Shown: positions 15,842-25,087 of the stretch, one piece after another | Layout: every line of letters starts with the position of its first letter | Numbering within the stretch: position 1 is the first letter of the stretch | Made by a program: the position numbers and the translations under genes | The notes under the pieces: generated by a model | Told to the model about the DNA's origin: nothing | The model's database searches: none | Seen by the model: the letters and a program-made list of their open reading frames with translations, nothing else | Assembly (NCBI GenBank): GCA_963823845.1 | Contig: CAWGND010000016.1 | Span: forward strand, 62,001 to 126,000 | DNA: 64,000 bases | Reading direction: 5' to 3' | Origin: Alloacidobacterium sp963823845 | GTDB lineage: Bacteria; Acidobacteriota; Terriglobia; Terriglobales; Acidobacteriaceae

Positions 15842-16438
15842 TCACTTTTTCTTCGGCGGTGGCTGGTGCGCTGATTTTGCGATGGCGTTGGTGATCTCGA
15901 CGAACATCATGCGGAGATCGAAGAGCGCATTCTGTAACAGCCGCTGTTCTTTTTCGTTCAGATTGCCTTTTGTCTTCTCCTGCAGGATTGCGAGCATGTC
16001 AATGCTTTGCCTCGCTCCGACGATGTCGATACGCGGCTGCTGTCCTTGTTCGGTGCCTGCGCCCATGGCCATGATGGCAGAAAGATAGATGGACTGAATG
16101 ACGTGCTCGAAGGTCGTGTCCTGGGCGGCTTCGCCGCCGGCACTGGACTGACGCAGCAGACTATCGATCTCGCGCGATGATTGCTGATAGGCGGCGTGCT
16201 GTTCAGCCGATTCCTGCGCCGATGGGCCCGTCAGCTCTTCTTCAGGGAGAGCCGCGTCAGCAGGCTTGGGCTCTTCCTGTTTCGGCGACGGCATGGTGAT
16301 GACGCGCGCAGTTGTATCGGCGGGATGTTCGTTCGCAGATTCCTGCCCGGTTGAGTTAGCGGTTTCGTCGCGCGGGTCACCTTCCAGTGTGAACTTGCGG
16401 CGGTCGGTGACGGTGAATGATGGCGGTTTCTCTTCCAT
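15842..16438 (-). CDS. DUF1844 domain-containing protein
   Basis: 198 residues. The first ~110 residues are low complexity, Glu/Pro/Ala-rich and probably disordered. The C-terminal ~80 residues, starting EHVIQSIYLSAIMAMGAG and continuing with DIVGARQSIDMLAILQEKTK and NALFDLRMMFVEITNAI, match the DUF1844 family found in acidobacteria and deltaproteobacteria. Function unknown. It lies 15 bp downstream of ygfZ on the same strand. Confidence 0.88.
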   Translation of the reverse strand: MEEKPPSFTVTDRRKFTLEGDPRDETANSTGQESANEHPADTTARVITMPSPKQEEPKPADAALPEEELTGPSAQESAEQHAAYQQSSREIDSLLRQSSAGGEAAQDTTFEHVIQSIYLSAIMAMGAGTEQGQQPRIDIVGARQSIDMLAILQEKTKGNLNEKEQRLLQNALFDLRMMFVEITNAIAKSAHQPPPKKK

Positions 16439-16453
16439 AGGTCCTTTTCTGGT

Positions 16454-17533
16454 TCAGGGGAGTGCGAGAGGCGCGTCGAGCGGTATGGCCCGGCCTCCGG
16501 GATAGGTGATAACAGCTTTGCGTTCCAGAGCTTCGATGCGTATGAATCCGAGAGCGAAGGTTCGCGGAAGTCCGGGGAGCGCGTAGTGTGCGGCACTGGT
16601 AATTTCGCCAATTGGTTTGTCGTCGCCCTCGGCCCGAAGCTCGGTTCCGGGAGCCGGCAACGAACCTTTCAGGTCAAACTGGCGCAGAGTGCGGTGGACG
16701 TTGGCGCGCGAGCGGATGCGCTCGACGATCTCCTGCCCGAGGTAGCAGCCCTTGTTAAAGTTGAGGGCGCGGCTCTGGTTTGTTTCCTGAGGGAGATAGC
16801 GGTCGGTGATGTCGACACCGTAGAGTGGTGTGCCTTCGAGGATGCGCAGGGAGTTGAGCGCGGCAAAACCCGCCTGCCTGGCTCCAGCTTCAGTGAGGAT
16901 GCGCCATGCCTCTGCAACGTGTTCCGCCGCCAACCAGAGCTCGAATCTGGGAACAAGGACGCCATAGGCGCGAACGATAGTAACCGGGATGCTTCGCAGC
17001 GAGGCCGGGACGAAGGCCAGTGCTTCCGGGACGGGCAGGCCAAGCGTTTCAAGCATTTCCGGTGCATGCGGACCGGCTAAACCAAGAGTTGTAGTTGTTG
17101 CGTCTAACTCATGTAGCTCCACATCGTCCATGATGATGAAGTGGTCGAGGTGGGCGAGGAGACGAGGCGCTTGAGAGCGATCCGTTTGAAACAAAAGATG
17201 ATCGTCAGCGCGGAAGACGTATCCATCGCCCTGAATGCGTCCCTGTGCGTTCAAAATAAGGGTATAGTTTCCGTAGCCCTGGGGCAGGGATTGCACTGTG
17301 TTGGAGACCATTCCGTTCAGCCAGCGCAGGCGGTCGTCTCCAGTGATGCGGATGCGGGTGAGGTATCCGAGATCGTAGACGGCGGCGGTATGTACGAGCG
17401 ATGCCAGCTCCGACTCAGTGTTGGCAAAGACGCGAGGCGTAATGCGCCCGAGGTGCATCTGAAGGTCAGATGCCGGAGAGATCGCGGCCAGCGGCGTAAG
17501 GCCAATCTCTGCGATTTGGGGCGTTTCGCTCAT
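16454..17533 (-). CDS. ygfZ: YgfZ/GcvT-family folate-binding protein
   Basis: 359 residues from ATG 17533. YgfZ uses tetrahydrofolate to support assembly or repair of certain Fe-S enzymes. The conserved signature is intact as NKGCYLGQEIVERIRSR (about residues 258-274), with the key Cys. The N-terminal GcvT-like region has YLTRIRITGDDRLRWLNGMVSN and the C-terminal barrel has ALGFIRIEALERK. It is the first gene of a two-gene unit with the DUF1844 gene and divergent from the secreted peptidase gene (38 bp between start codons), so both promoters are packed into that gap and the coding ends. Confidence 0.93.
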   Translation of the reverse strand: MSETPQIAEIGLTPLAAISPASDLQMHLGRITPRVFANTESELASLVHTAAVYDLGYLTRIRITGDDRLRWLNGMVSNTVQSLPQGYGNYTLILNAQGRIQGDGYVFRADDHLLFQTDRSQAPRLLAHLDHFIIMDDVELHELDATTTTLGLAGPHAPEMLETLGLPVPEALAFVPASLRSIPVTIVRAYGVLVPRFELWLAAEHVAEAWRILTEAGARQAGFAALNSLRILEGTPLYGVDITDRYLPQETNQSRALNFNKGCYLGQEIVERIRSRANVHRTLRQFDLKGSLPAPGTELRAEGDDKPIGEITSAAHYALPGLPRTFALGFIRIEALERKAVITYPGGRAIPLDAPLALP

Positions 17534-17571
17534 AGGAAAATTATAGCCTTCGAGGCGAGGCCGGGTTGGAT

Positions 17572-19119
17572 ATGAGAAGAAAGCTTGAAGTGAAGATGGC
17601 AAAGCACTTAATTCTGCTATTGGCAGTTACAGTGGGGACGGGTATAGGTCAGACACCTACTAGCGCAACGGTTCCCAGCACCACGCCGCAAGGCACGCAT
17701 ATCAGCCCAGCCCAGGCAAAGGAGCTATTCAACTCCGTGGGCGTGATTCTGAAATTTGCCTCCAATGACAGCAAACTGCCGATCAAACACGATGTTAAAC
17801 GCAAAATGACGACGCGCGAGGCGGTGGAGAAATACCTGGTCGAAAAGATGAACGACGACAAGGACGCCAAGCGCATGGAGCGGTCGGAAATCGTGCTGAA
17901 GAAGTTTGGTTTGCTGGATCGCGATTTTCAGCTGCGTCCTTTCCTGCTTCAGTTGCTGAAGGAACAGATTGAGGCCTACTACGACAGCAAGACGAAGACG
18001 GTGAACCTACTGGACTGGGCGACTCCTGATACACAGAAGCCGGTGCTGGCACATGAGCTGACGCATGCCCTGCAGGATCAGCATGTGGATCTGGACAAAT
18101 GGGAAGATGGGACGAGCGACGAGCTGTCGCGCAATGTGAAGCAGGACAACGAGCACATCCGGACGGATGAAATGGACACGGCGCGCGAGGCCGTGCTTGA
18201 GGGGCAGGCCATGGCTGTTTATTTGGACTATGCTCTGGCTCCTTCAGGGAAAAGCCTGTTGACGGCTCCGGATGTCGTGGACAACCTGTCGGATGGGAGC
18301 GATACATCGGATTCGCCGGTGCTGGCGCGCGCGCCGCTGGTGCTGAAGGAGTCGCTGCTCTTTCCTTATCAGGACGGGTTAAAGTTCGAGCAGATAGTGC
18401 TGAAGGACGAAGGACAAGCGGGCGCGTTTGCCGGGGTACTGGATCGGCCGCCTGATTCGAGTTACGAAATCATGAATCCGCGCGCCTATATGCGGAAACG
18501 CAAGGTTCCGGTGCTGCAGATGCCGGATGTGCATCCACTGCTGGACGCGAACTATGAACCCTACGACATCGGCGTAATGGGCCAGTTTGATGTGCGCATG
18601 CTGACGGAGCTTTTTGGCGGTCAGGAAGTGTCTACAGCACTGACTCCGGCATGGGATGGCGGCATTTACTACGCGGCGCAAAACAAGACAGCCAAGACTG
18701 AGCAGGAGAAAAACTCAACCGCATCGGTGGCGCTCTTCTATCTTTCGCAGTGGAAGTCGGCGCAGGCTGCTCAGGTCTTTACAAAAATGTATGCCGATGA
18801 GTTAGGGAAGAAATATTCGAACGTTAAGCGCGATACGAATGACGAGGCCGACAGGACGGAGCAGATCTACAACACGAGTGAAGGCCAGGTGGTGCTGACC
18901 ACGAACGACCGGATGGTATTTGTGAGCGAAAGCTTTGATCTGACGACAGCGCGTAAGCTGGCCTTCCTGGTGATGGGCGCGCAGCAGGATGATGACGCGA
19001 ATCAGGCGGCAAACCTCGAATTGCATTCATCCAAGAGCGGCGGGAGCGCGGAACTGAACGCCGGCATGGTGCATTTCTTCACTAGCTGCGGAGTCATACG
19101 GGCCGCGCTGCCGCATTAA
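17572..19119 (+). CDS. Secreted zinc metallopeptidase-like protein (HELTHALQDQ)
   Basis: 515 residues from ATG 17572 (ATG 17596 is possible). A signal peptide (MAKHLILLLAVTVGTGIGQT) precedes a helical region and then PVLAHELTHALQDQHVDLD (about residues 155-173), a gluzincin-type HExxH zinc site. The downstream helix EAVLEGQAMAVYLDYAL may supply the third ligand (Glu). The rest is alpha/beta without recognisable repeats. Proteins of this type are common in acidobacteria and annotated only as hypothetical. Likely periplasmic. The next gene, mtnP, follows 54 bp later on the same strand. Confidence 0.8.
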   Translation: MRRKLEVKMAKHLILLLAVTVGTGIGQTPTSATVPSTTPQGTHISPAQAKELFNSVGVILKFASNDSKLPIKHDVKRKMTTREAVEKYLVEKMNDDKDAKRMERSEIVLKKFGLLDRDFQLRPFLLQLLKEQIEAYYDSKTKTVNLLDWATPDTQKPVLAHELTHALQDQHVDLDKWEDGTSDELSRNVKQDNEHIRTDEMDTAREAVLEGQAMAVYLDYALAPSGKSLLTAPDVVDNLSDGSDTSDSPVLARAPLVLKESLLFPYQDGLKFEQIVLKDEGQAGAFAGVLDRPPDSSYEIMNPRAYMRKRKVPVLQMPDVHPLLDANYEPYDIGVMGQFDVRMLTELFGGQEVSTALTPAWDGGIYYAAQNKTAKTEQEKNSTASVALFYLSQWKSAQAAQVFTKMYADELGKKYSNVKRDTNDEADRTEQIYNTSEGQVVLTTNDRMVFVSESFDLTTARKLAFLVMGAQQDDDANQAANLELHSSKSGGSAELNAGMVHFFTSCGVIRAALPH

Positions 19120-19173
19120 TGCGCTCCATTTATACTGAATTCTTCGCATCATTCTTAATTCATCCCTCCTCCG

Positions 19174-20067
19174 GTGAGGAAGGATGCGACGGAGTTCGGT
19201 TTGCAGCAAGCAGAAATTGGAATCATCGGTGGCAGCGGGCTTTACTCGATGCCCGGACTGACCAACACGCGCGAGGAGCGCGTCGAGACGCCGTTCGGGG
19301 AGCCGAGCGACGCATTTGTCCTGGGTGATCTGGAAGGACGGAAAGTCGTCTTTCTGGCACGTCATGGGCGCGGGCACAAGCTCCTGCCCTCGGAGCTGAA
19401 CTTTCGCGCGAACATTTACGCGCTGAAAAAGCTGGGAGTTGAGCGGATTCTTTCGGTCTCGGCCGTGGGCTCGCTTAAGGAAGAGCACAAGCCAACGGAG
19501 TTCGTGGTTCCCGATCAATTCATCGATCGCACCTTTCATCGCGAGTCGACTTTTTTCGGAAACGGCATTGTCGGGCATGTTGCCTTCGGCGATCCAATCT
19601 GTGCCACTGTTGCGAAGGCGATTACCGATGCGTGCGTTGCGTCTGACGTGGTGGGCAAGACCGGTGGAACGTACGTCTGCATGGAAGGGCCGCAGTTTTC
19701 AACGCGCGCTGAGTCGAACCTCTACCGCAGCTGGGGCGCGGACGTGATCGGCATGACCAATCTGCAGGAAGCGAAGTTGGCGCGTGAAGCGGAGATCTGC
19801 TACGCGACCATGGCCATGGTGACCGACTACGACTGCTGGTTCGAAGGCCATGACGACGTGACGGTCGAGCAGATTGTAGCGGTGCTGAACCAGAATGCGG
19901 TGAACGCCGCAAGGGTGGTGCGTGCTGCGGTTGCCGCGATGCCTAAGGACCGCACCTGCGCATGCGCTACGGCCCTGCAGTATGCAATTCTCACGAATCC
20001 GGCTGCGGTTCCGGCCGAGACTCGGGAGAGGCTCGATCTGCTGTTTGGCAAGTATCTCAATCAATAG
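19174..20067 (+). CDS. mtnP: S-methyl-5'-thioadenosine phosphorylase
   Basis: Up to 297 residues. GTG 19174 gives the longest frame; TTG 19201, with GGAG 5 bp upstream, is an equally good start that begins just before EIGIIGGSGLY. The enzyme cleaves methylthioadenosine with phosphate to adenine and methylthioribose-1-phosphate. Motifs: IGIIGGSGLYSMPGL, FLARHGRGHKLLPSELNFRA, CMEGPQFSTRAESNLYRSWG and GMTNLQEAKLAREAEICYA, all typical of MTAP rather than purine nucleoside phosphorylase. It is followed 12 bp later by a PfkB kinase gene, a likely cotranscribed pair. Confidence 0.94.
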   Translation: MRKDATEFGLQQAEIGIIGGSGLYSMPGLTNTREERVETPFGEPSDAFVLGDLEGRKVVFLARHGRGHKLLPSELNFRANIYALKKLGVERILSVSAVGSLKEEHKPTEFVVPDQFIDRTFHRESTFFGNGIVGHVAFGDPICATVAKAITDACVASDVVGKTGGTYVCMEGPQFSTRAESNLYRSWGADVIGMTNLQEAKLAREAEICYATMAMVTDYDCWFEGHDDVTVEQIVAVLNQNAVNAARVVRAAVAAMPKDRTCACATALQYAILTNPAAVPAETRERLDLLFGKYLNQ

Positions 20068-20079
20068 ACAGGATGAACG

Positions 20080-21015
20080 ATGGCGATTCTGGTAGTGGGA
20101 AGTGTTGCGTTCGACAGCATTGAGACTCCATCAGGCCAGGCAGAGCGCTGCTTGGGCGGTGCGGCTACCTATTTTTCGTTGGCCGCGAGCTACTTTACGG
20201 ACGTGCGCGTGATTGCAGTCGTCGGCGAGGATTTTACCGCCAGCGAGGAAGATGTGCTGAAGCGGCGCGGCATCGATACGCGCGGCATTGAGCACGTTGC
20301 GGGCAAGAGCTTCTTCTGGAAGGGCTCGTACCTGAAGAATCTGAATGAAGCGCAGACGCATGAAACGCAGCTCAACGTGTTTCAGACGTTTTCGCCGAAT
20401 GTCCCTGCAGAGTACGTTGACTCGGAGTTTCTTTTTCTGGCGAACATTGATCCGGTACTGCAGGAAAATGTTCGGCGGCAGATGCCGCGCGTGCGCCTGG
20501 TGTGCGGCGATACGATGAACTACTGGATCAATGACCATCGCGACAACCTGGAGAAGGTATTGAAGGGGTTGGATGGTCTGCTGATCAACGATGGCGAAGC
20601 TAAATTGCTTGCCAAGGACGCGAACCTTGTCCGTGCCGCCGAAAAGATCCTGGCCTCCGGACCTAAGAGCCTCATCGTGAAACACGGCGAATATGGCGCG
20701 ACCGCATTTTTCAGCAACAGACTGTTTCCGAGCGAAAACAACCATATTACTCTCCCATTTCGCGCGCCTGCGTTGCCGCTCAGCGAAGTTGTCGATCCGA
20801 CAGGGGCGGGCGATTCCTTCGCGGGCGGATTCTTTGGCTATCTCGCGTCACAGAAGGAAGTCACACAGGCTGCCTTCAAGCGTGCGATGTTCTACGGAGG
20901 CGTGATGGGGTCGTTTGCCGTCGAGCGCTTTGGCACCGAACGGTTGCAGGCATTAACGCGCGAGGAAATCGACCGGCGCTTTGCGCTCTTCCGCGAGCTA
21001 TCTCATCTTGACTGA
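20080..21015 (+). CDS. PfkB-family (ribokinase-like) sugar/nucleoside kinase
   Basis: 311 residues. MAILVVGSVAFDSIETPSG and CLGGAATYFSLAAS form the N-terminal PfkB signature. VVDPTGAGDSFAGGFFGYLA (about residues 239-258) is the second signature, with the catalytic Asp and anion hole. The substrate is not identifiable from motifs. Tight linkage to mtnP suggests a purine or methylthioribose salvage link; this is inference. Its 3' end overlaps the start of the glycosyltransferase gene. Confidence 0.88.
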   Translation: MAILVVGSVAFDSIETPSGQAERCLGGAATYFSLAASYFTDVRVIAVVGEDFTASEEDVLKRRGIDTRGIEHVAGKSFFWKGSYLKNLNEAQTHETQLNVFQTFSPNVPAEYVDSEFLFLANIDPVLQENVRRQMPRVRLVCGDTMNYWINDHRDNLEKVLKGLDGLLINDGEAKLLAKDANLVRAAEKILASGPKSLIVKHGEYGATAFFSNRLFPSENNHITLPFRAPALPLSEVVDPTGAGDSFAGGFFGYLASQKEVTQAAFKRAMFYGGVMGSFAVERFGTERLQALTREEIDRRFALFRELSHLD

Positions 21016-22603
21016 ATCCGAAAAGGGGCTGTTTTCTCTCGGGCAGGAGACCTGGCTCGCAGCCTGCATTGCGCTGGTACTGTCTCTCCTGGCGCTCGGA
21101 TATTTTCTTCCGCGAGGCACGCTGCTTCTGTACGGTGATGCGGTTGCTCATCTGAATATTGCGCGGCGGGTCTTCGACTCGCTGAATCCCGGCTTCCGGC
21201 AGCTTGGTTCCGTCTGGCTGCCGCTGCCGCACCTGCTGCTGTTGCCGTTTGTGCAGAAGATGGAATGGTGGCAGACGGGCCTAGGCGGCTCATGGCCTTC
21301 GATGGCTTGCTATGTGGCGGGCTGCGTTGGCATCTACCGGCTCGCGCGGATGTGGCTGCGTCCCTCGATTGCGATCATCGCAGCCTTGTTTTACGCGCTG
21401 AATCCCGGACTTCTGTACATGCAAACAACGGCGATGACAGAGCCGCTCTTTCTTGCCGAGATGATCTGGAGCGCTCTGCTGATCGCGGAGCATAGACGCG
21501 CGCTGAAAAATGGCAAGCAGCGCCGGGCATCGCGCTTGCTGGTGATCGCGGGGCTGGTGCTGGTGGGCGCGATCTTCACGCGCTACGACGGATGGGTATT
21601 CGCCGCATTTGCCTGGCTGGTGGTGGCTGGGGGCGTGCGGCGGCATCTGCGCGAGCGCGTGGGCGGGGCATTTGTTTTGTTCACCGTGTTGCTGGCTGCC
21701 GCTCCAGCGGTATGGCTTGGCTACAATGCGAAGCAGTTTGGCGATCCGCTGGATTTCATACGCGGACCCTATTCGGCAAAGGCGATTGACGCGCGCACGA
21801 CGGCACCGGGGGCTCCGCATTATCCCGGCTGGCACAGCATGCGCGTTGCGTCGCTGTATTTTCTGAAGGCCTCTGAATTAGGCGCTGTGCCGTTGCGCTG
21901 GGGCAATCGCTTGTTGTGGCTGTCCATAGCTGGAACGGCAATTGCGGTATGGAGATGGCACAAAGATGGGATTGCTGCTGCCCTGCTGTTGTGGATACCG
22001 CTGCCGTTCTATGCCTATTCCATTGCTTATGGGTCGGTGCCTATTTTTATCCCGCTATGGTGGCCGCACTCCTGGTACAACGTGCGTTATGGCATGGAGA
22101 TGCTTCCGGTCCTGGCGTTCTTTCCGGCGTTTCTTGCAGGTGGACTGGCCGATCTGACTGCGCGGCGCTGGCCGCAGTCGGGTATGTGGATCGCTTCCAT
22201 TGCCGTCGTTTTGATTGCGGTGAACAACGTCGCGTTGATGCGGGCGCGCCCTCTGGTGCTGCAGGAGGCGGTGGCCAATTCGCGTACGCGGATTCCGTTT
22301 GAGCAGTCCCTGGCAGAAGCGCTTGCGGCACTGCCCAAGCAGGGAACGATCCTAATGTATACGTCGGAACACCCTGGAGCGCTGCAGCGTGCCGGGATTC
22401 CTTTGAAGCGCACAATCAACGAGGGGGACTACCATCAGTGGACTGGAGCGCTCGAGCATCCAGCGCAGTCTGCGGCTGTAGTCGTCACCACGGAGGGTGA
22501 TGCGGTGGCGCGCGCGGTGGCAGCGCATCCTGAGGGGCTGACGTTGGTTGACGTAATTTGTTCCACAGGGCAACCATGCGCGCGCATTTATCTTGCAAAG
22601 TGA
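21008..22603 (+). CDS. GT-C type membrane glycosyltransferase
   Basis: About 531 residues from TTG 21008, overlapping the previous stop by 8 bp; TTG 20981 is in frame upstream, so the start is uncertain. There are about ten membrane helices from residue 20 to 400. The first periplasmic loop carries the acidic motif LYGDAVAHLNIARRVFDSL, and the pattern GSVWLPLPHLLLLPF is typical of ArnT/PMT-like (GT39/GT-C) enzymes that use polyprenyl-phosphate sugars. The C-terminus is a soluble periplasmic domain (FEQSLAEALAALPKQGTILM). Acceptor unknown. Confidence 0.8.
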   Translation: MTESEKGLFSLGQETWLAACIALVLSLLALGYFLPRGTLLLYGDAVAHLNIARRVFDSLNPGFRQLGSVWLPLPHLLLLPFVQKMEWWQTGLGGSWPSMACYVAGCVGIYRLARMWLRPSIAIIAALFYALNPGLLYMQTTAMTEPLFLAEMIWSALLIAEHRRALKNGKQRRASRLLVIAGLVLVGAIFTRYDGWVFAAFAWLVVAGGVRRHLRERVGGAFVLFTVLLAAAPAVWLGYNAKQFGDPLDFIRGPYSAKAIDARTTAPGAPHYPGWHSMRVASLYFLKASELGAVPLRWGNRLLWLSIAGTAIAVWRWHKDGIAAALLLWIPLPFYAYSIAYGSVPIFIPLWWPHSWYNVRYGMEMLPVLAFFPAFLAGGLADLTARRWPQSGMWIASIAVVLIAVNNVALMRARPLVLQEAVANSRTRIPFEQSLAEALAALPKQGTILMYTSEHPGALQRAGIPLKRTINEGDYHQWTGALEHPAQSAAVVVTTEGDAVARAVAAHPEGLTLVDVICSTGQPCARIYLAK

Positions 22604-22624
22604 TAGCATCACGCTCAAACAGCA

Positions 22625-23353
22625 ATGACACACATTCTTTTGGCGTTCGACGAACCCGGCCGCATGCTGAGCTTCAATGGCCTGGAGGAAGCGGTTCTAA
22701 CGAGCGGCGCGGCGGGGCGCCTGCTGCTGGCAGCCTTTCTCGGTGGCGTGATTGGCATTGACCGCGAGTATCACCACAAGCCGTCGGGTGTGCGAACGAA
22801 TCTTCTGATCTGTTTCGGCGCGGGGCTGTTCACGTTTCTCTCGGCAGTGGTGGCCGGCGCGGGCAGCACGAACAAGGGGCAGATCGCTTCCAATATCGTG
22901 CAGGGCATCGGATTTCTGGGTGCAGGACTCATCATCCGCAATCGCGATCGCGTGAGCGGACTGACCAGCGCGGCGACCGTTTGGGCTGTGGCCTCGATTG
23001 GGATGGCTTGCGGCGCGGGCCTTTATATCCCTGCCGTATTTTCTGCAGTGCTCGTGCTGGTGGCACTGGAGGGCGTGGGTTTTCTGGAGAAGAACGCGAA
23101 CCTCAAATTGTATTCGGTGATTTACGAGGTGCGTGGCGCTGACACGGACAAGATGTCCATCTCGATTCTGAGCGCAATGGATCACGCCAAATACAGGCTG
23201 GTGGGATTAGAGCAGCAGAGCATTGGCGAGTTGAATCGGCTGTCCTTCCCGGTGGCGGCGACGCATAAGGGCCATCAGAAGTTCCTGGCCTCGCTCAAGG
23301 CCGCCCCCGCAATCGACGCAGTGTTGACATTCGACGGTATGGAGGACGATTGA
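22625..23353 (+). CDS. MgtC/SapB-family membrane protein
   Basis: 242 residues. Four to five helices in the first 150 residues contain the family core: LLLAAFLGGVIGIDREYH, SGVRTNLLICFGAGLFTFL, QIASNIVQGIGFLGAGLIIR and GLTSAATVWAVASIGMACG. The C-terminal ~90 residues form a soluble ACT-like domain (KLYSVIYEVRGADTDKMSIS). MgtC homologues affect Mg2+ adaptation and, in Salmonella, inhibit F-ATPase. The role here is not known. It ends overlapping the dapF start. Confidence 0.9.
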   Translation: MTHILLAFDEPGRMLSFNGLEEAVLTSGAAGRLLLAAFLGGVIGIDREYHHKPSGVRTNLLICFGAGLFTFLSAVVAGAGSTNKGQIASNIVQGIGFLGAGLIIRNRDRVSGLTSAATVWAVASIGMACGAGLYIPAVFSAVLVLVALEGVGFLEKNANLKLYSVIYEVRGADTDKMSISILSAMDHAKYRLVGLEQQSIGELNRLSFPVAATHKGHQKFLASLKAAPAIDAVLTFDGMEDD

Positions 23354-24165
23354 TTCGGTTTGTAAAGGCCCATGCCTGTGGGAATGACTTTCTGATCGTC
23401 GATGCAGCGGAAGTCAGTGCCGAGGAGCAGCGTGACGCTGCCGTAAAACTTTGCGCACGCAATACGGGAATCGGCGCGGATGGCGTTGAATATCTGGAGT
23501 GGACTGGAGAGCGTTCGGGTAGGATTCGCCTCTTTAATGCCGATGGGTCTGTGGCTGAGATTTCTGGCAATGGCACTCGTTGCGTTGCCGCCTGGATGGC
23601 GCATGAGAAGAGGCTCGGACGCGGTAATATCGTCACGCTTGAGACCGATGCAGGGGCGCGCGAGTGCAGCATCGTACAAGCGGATGGCGTCCTCTTTGAG
23701 ATCACGTCACGCATGGGCGTGCCGAAGATTGCGGCGCGCACCGTGGGTCTGGGCAGTGGAGCGGTGGTTGAAGGCATTGCTGTTTCGACTGGTAATCCTC
23801 ACTTCGTTCTCTTCGTGGAAGACCCCTCATTTGCGATGCATAGGCGTAGCTGGCAGGAGATTGGCCGCGAGATTTGCTTCCATCAGGATTTTCCCGGGCA
23901 GACCAACGTCGAATTTGTGCGTGTGACAGACACAAATAAGATTGAGATCCGCATCTTTGAGCGCGGCGTGGGGCCGACGACATCTTCAGGAACTGGAACA
24001 TGCGCGAGCGCTGTTGCGACGATTGCCTATCGCGGTGGCGCGGAACATCTGCTGGTGCACGCACCGGGCGGCGATCAGCGGGTGGAGTGGCACGGGAGCG
24101 ACAGCGAGATCCTGCTCACGGGCCCGGCAGAACTGATCGCAGCGGGCGAGGCATTCGCATGCTAA
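23350..24165 (+). CDS. dapF: Diaminopimelate epimerase
   Basis: 271 residues from TTG 23350, with GGAGGA 5 bp upstream and overlap with the preceding stop. It interconverts LL- and meso-diaminopimelate for lysine and peptidoglycan. MIRFVKAHACGNDFLIVDA is the N-terminal signature. The two catalytic cysteines are in EISGNGTRCVA (about residue 80) and TSSGTGTCASA (about residue 218). The substrate-binding STGNPHFVLF is present. It overlaps the S66 carboxypeptidase gene by 7 bp (ATGCTAA), forming a dapF-S66-mpl unit. Confidence 0.95.
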   Translation: MIRFVKAHACGNDFLIVDAAEVSAEEQRDAAVKLCARNTGIGADGVEYLEWTGERSGRIRLFNADGSVAEISGNGTRCVAAWMAHEKRLGRGNIVTLETDAGARECSIVQADGVLFEITSRMGVPKIAARTVGLGSGAVVEGIAVSTGNPHFVLFVEDPSFAMHRRSWQEIGREICFHQDFPGQTNVEFVRVTDTNKIEIRIFERGVGPTTSSGTGTCASAVATIAYRGGAEHLLVHAPGGDQRVEWHGSDSEILLTGPAELIAAGEAFAC

Positions 24166-25085
24166 AGCCACCTGCTGTGGCGCCGGATGCGCGCGTTGTT
24201 GCGATTGCCCCGGCCAGTTCATCAAAGCCGGAGCGGCTGGCTCGCGGTATGGAAGCGCTGCGTGCGCGCGGCTACGATGCGGAGTTCGGCACATACGCGC
24301 AAGGGCGGCAGGCCCCCTATTTTTCCGGAACAGCGGAGCAGCGGCTCGCCGATCTGCACGCTGCGTTTGCCGATCCGGAAGTGCGGGCTATATTTTGTAC
24401 CCGTGGCGGTTACGGATCGAATTATCTGCTGGAAGATATCGATCTCGATCTGATTCGAGAGAATCCCAAGCTACTGTTCGGATACAGCGACATGACGGCG
24501 GTGCAGACCTGGCTGCTGGATGAACTTGGCCTGGTTTCGTTTCATGGGCCGATGGTTGCTGCCGATTTTGCTGTTGACGACGGCGTACATGATGCGAGCC
24601 TCGATGCGGCGCTCGATGGCGATGCGGTCATTGTGGGCGCCGGCGAAGGGTTGAGAGTTTTAAGGCCGGGGCGCGCGCAGGGTGTGATGTATGGCGGCTG
24701 CCTGAGCATTCTCACCGCTTCGCTGGGGACGCGTTTTGCACCGCAGACCGAAGGCAAGCTGCTGTTTCTGGAAGACGTTGGTGCCAAGCCCTATCAGATC
24801 GACAGAATGCTGCGGCAGATGGTGCTGGCGGGGAAATTCGACGGCGTGAGCGGGTTTGTTTTTGGCGAGATGCTCGAGTGCGTCTCACCGGGAACCGGGC
24901 CGGAGTTGCTGGAACAGGTAATCCTGCGCGTGCTGGACTGGTTTGATGGGCCGATTGCCATCGGGCTGCGGTCGGGACATGTGTCGCGGAGTAATGTGAC
25001 ACTGCCATTTGGGATTGAGGCGGAACTGATTCTGGAAGATGAGCCGGTGCTGCAGTATATGGAGCCGGCTGTGCAGGTTGATTGA
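24159..25085 (+). CDS. S66-family LD-carboxypeptidase
   Basis: 308 residues from ATG 24159. LD-carboxypeptidases cleave the terminal D-Ala from murein tetrapeptides in the cytosol during recycling. The nucleophile Ser is in LLFGYSDMTAVQTW (about residue 110). The Glu and His of the Ser-Glu-His triad fit KLLFLEDVGAKPYQID and GLRSGHVSRSNVTLPFG. CTRGGYGSNYLLEDID matches the family oxyanion loop. No signal peptide, consistent with cytosolic recycling. It overlaps dapF and is followed 2 bp later by mpl. Confidence 0.93.
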   Translation: MLKPPAVAPDARVVAIAPASSSKPERLARGMEALRARGYDAEFGTYAQGRQAPYFSGTAEQRLADLHAAFADPEVRAIFCTRGGYGSNYLLEDIDLDLIRENPKLLFGYSDMTAVQTWLLDELGLVSFHGPMVAADFAVDDGVHDASLDAALDGDAVIVGAGEGLRVLRPGRAQGVMYGGCLSILTASLGTRFAPQTEGKLLFLEDVGAKPYQIDRMLRQMVLAGKFDGVSGFVFGEMLECVSPGTGPELLEQVILRVLDWFDGPIAIGLRSGHVSRSNVTLPFGIEAELILEDEPVLQYMEPAVQVD

Positions 25086-25087
25086 GG

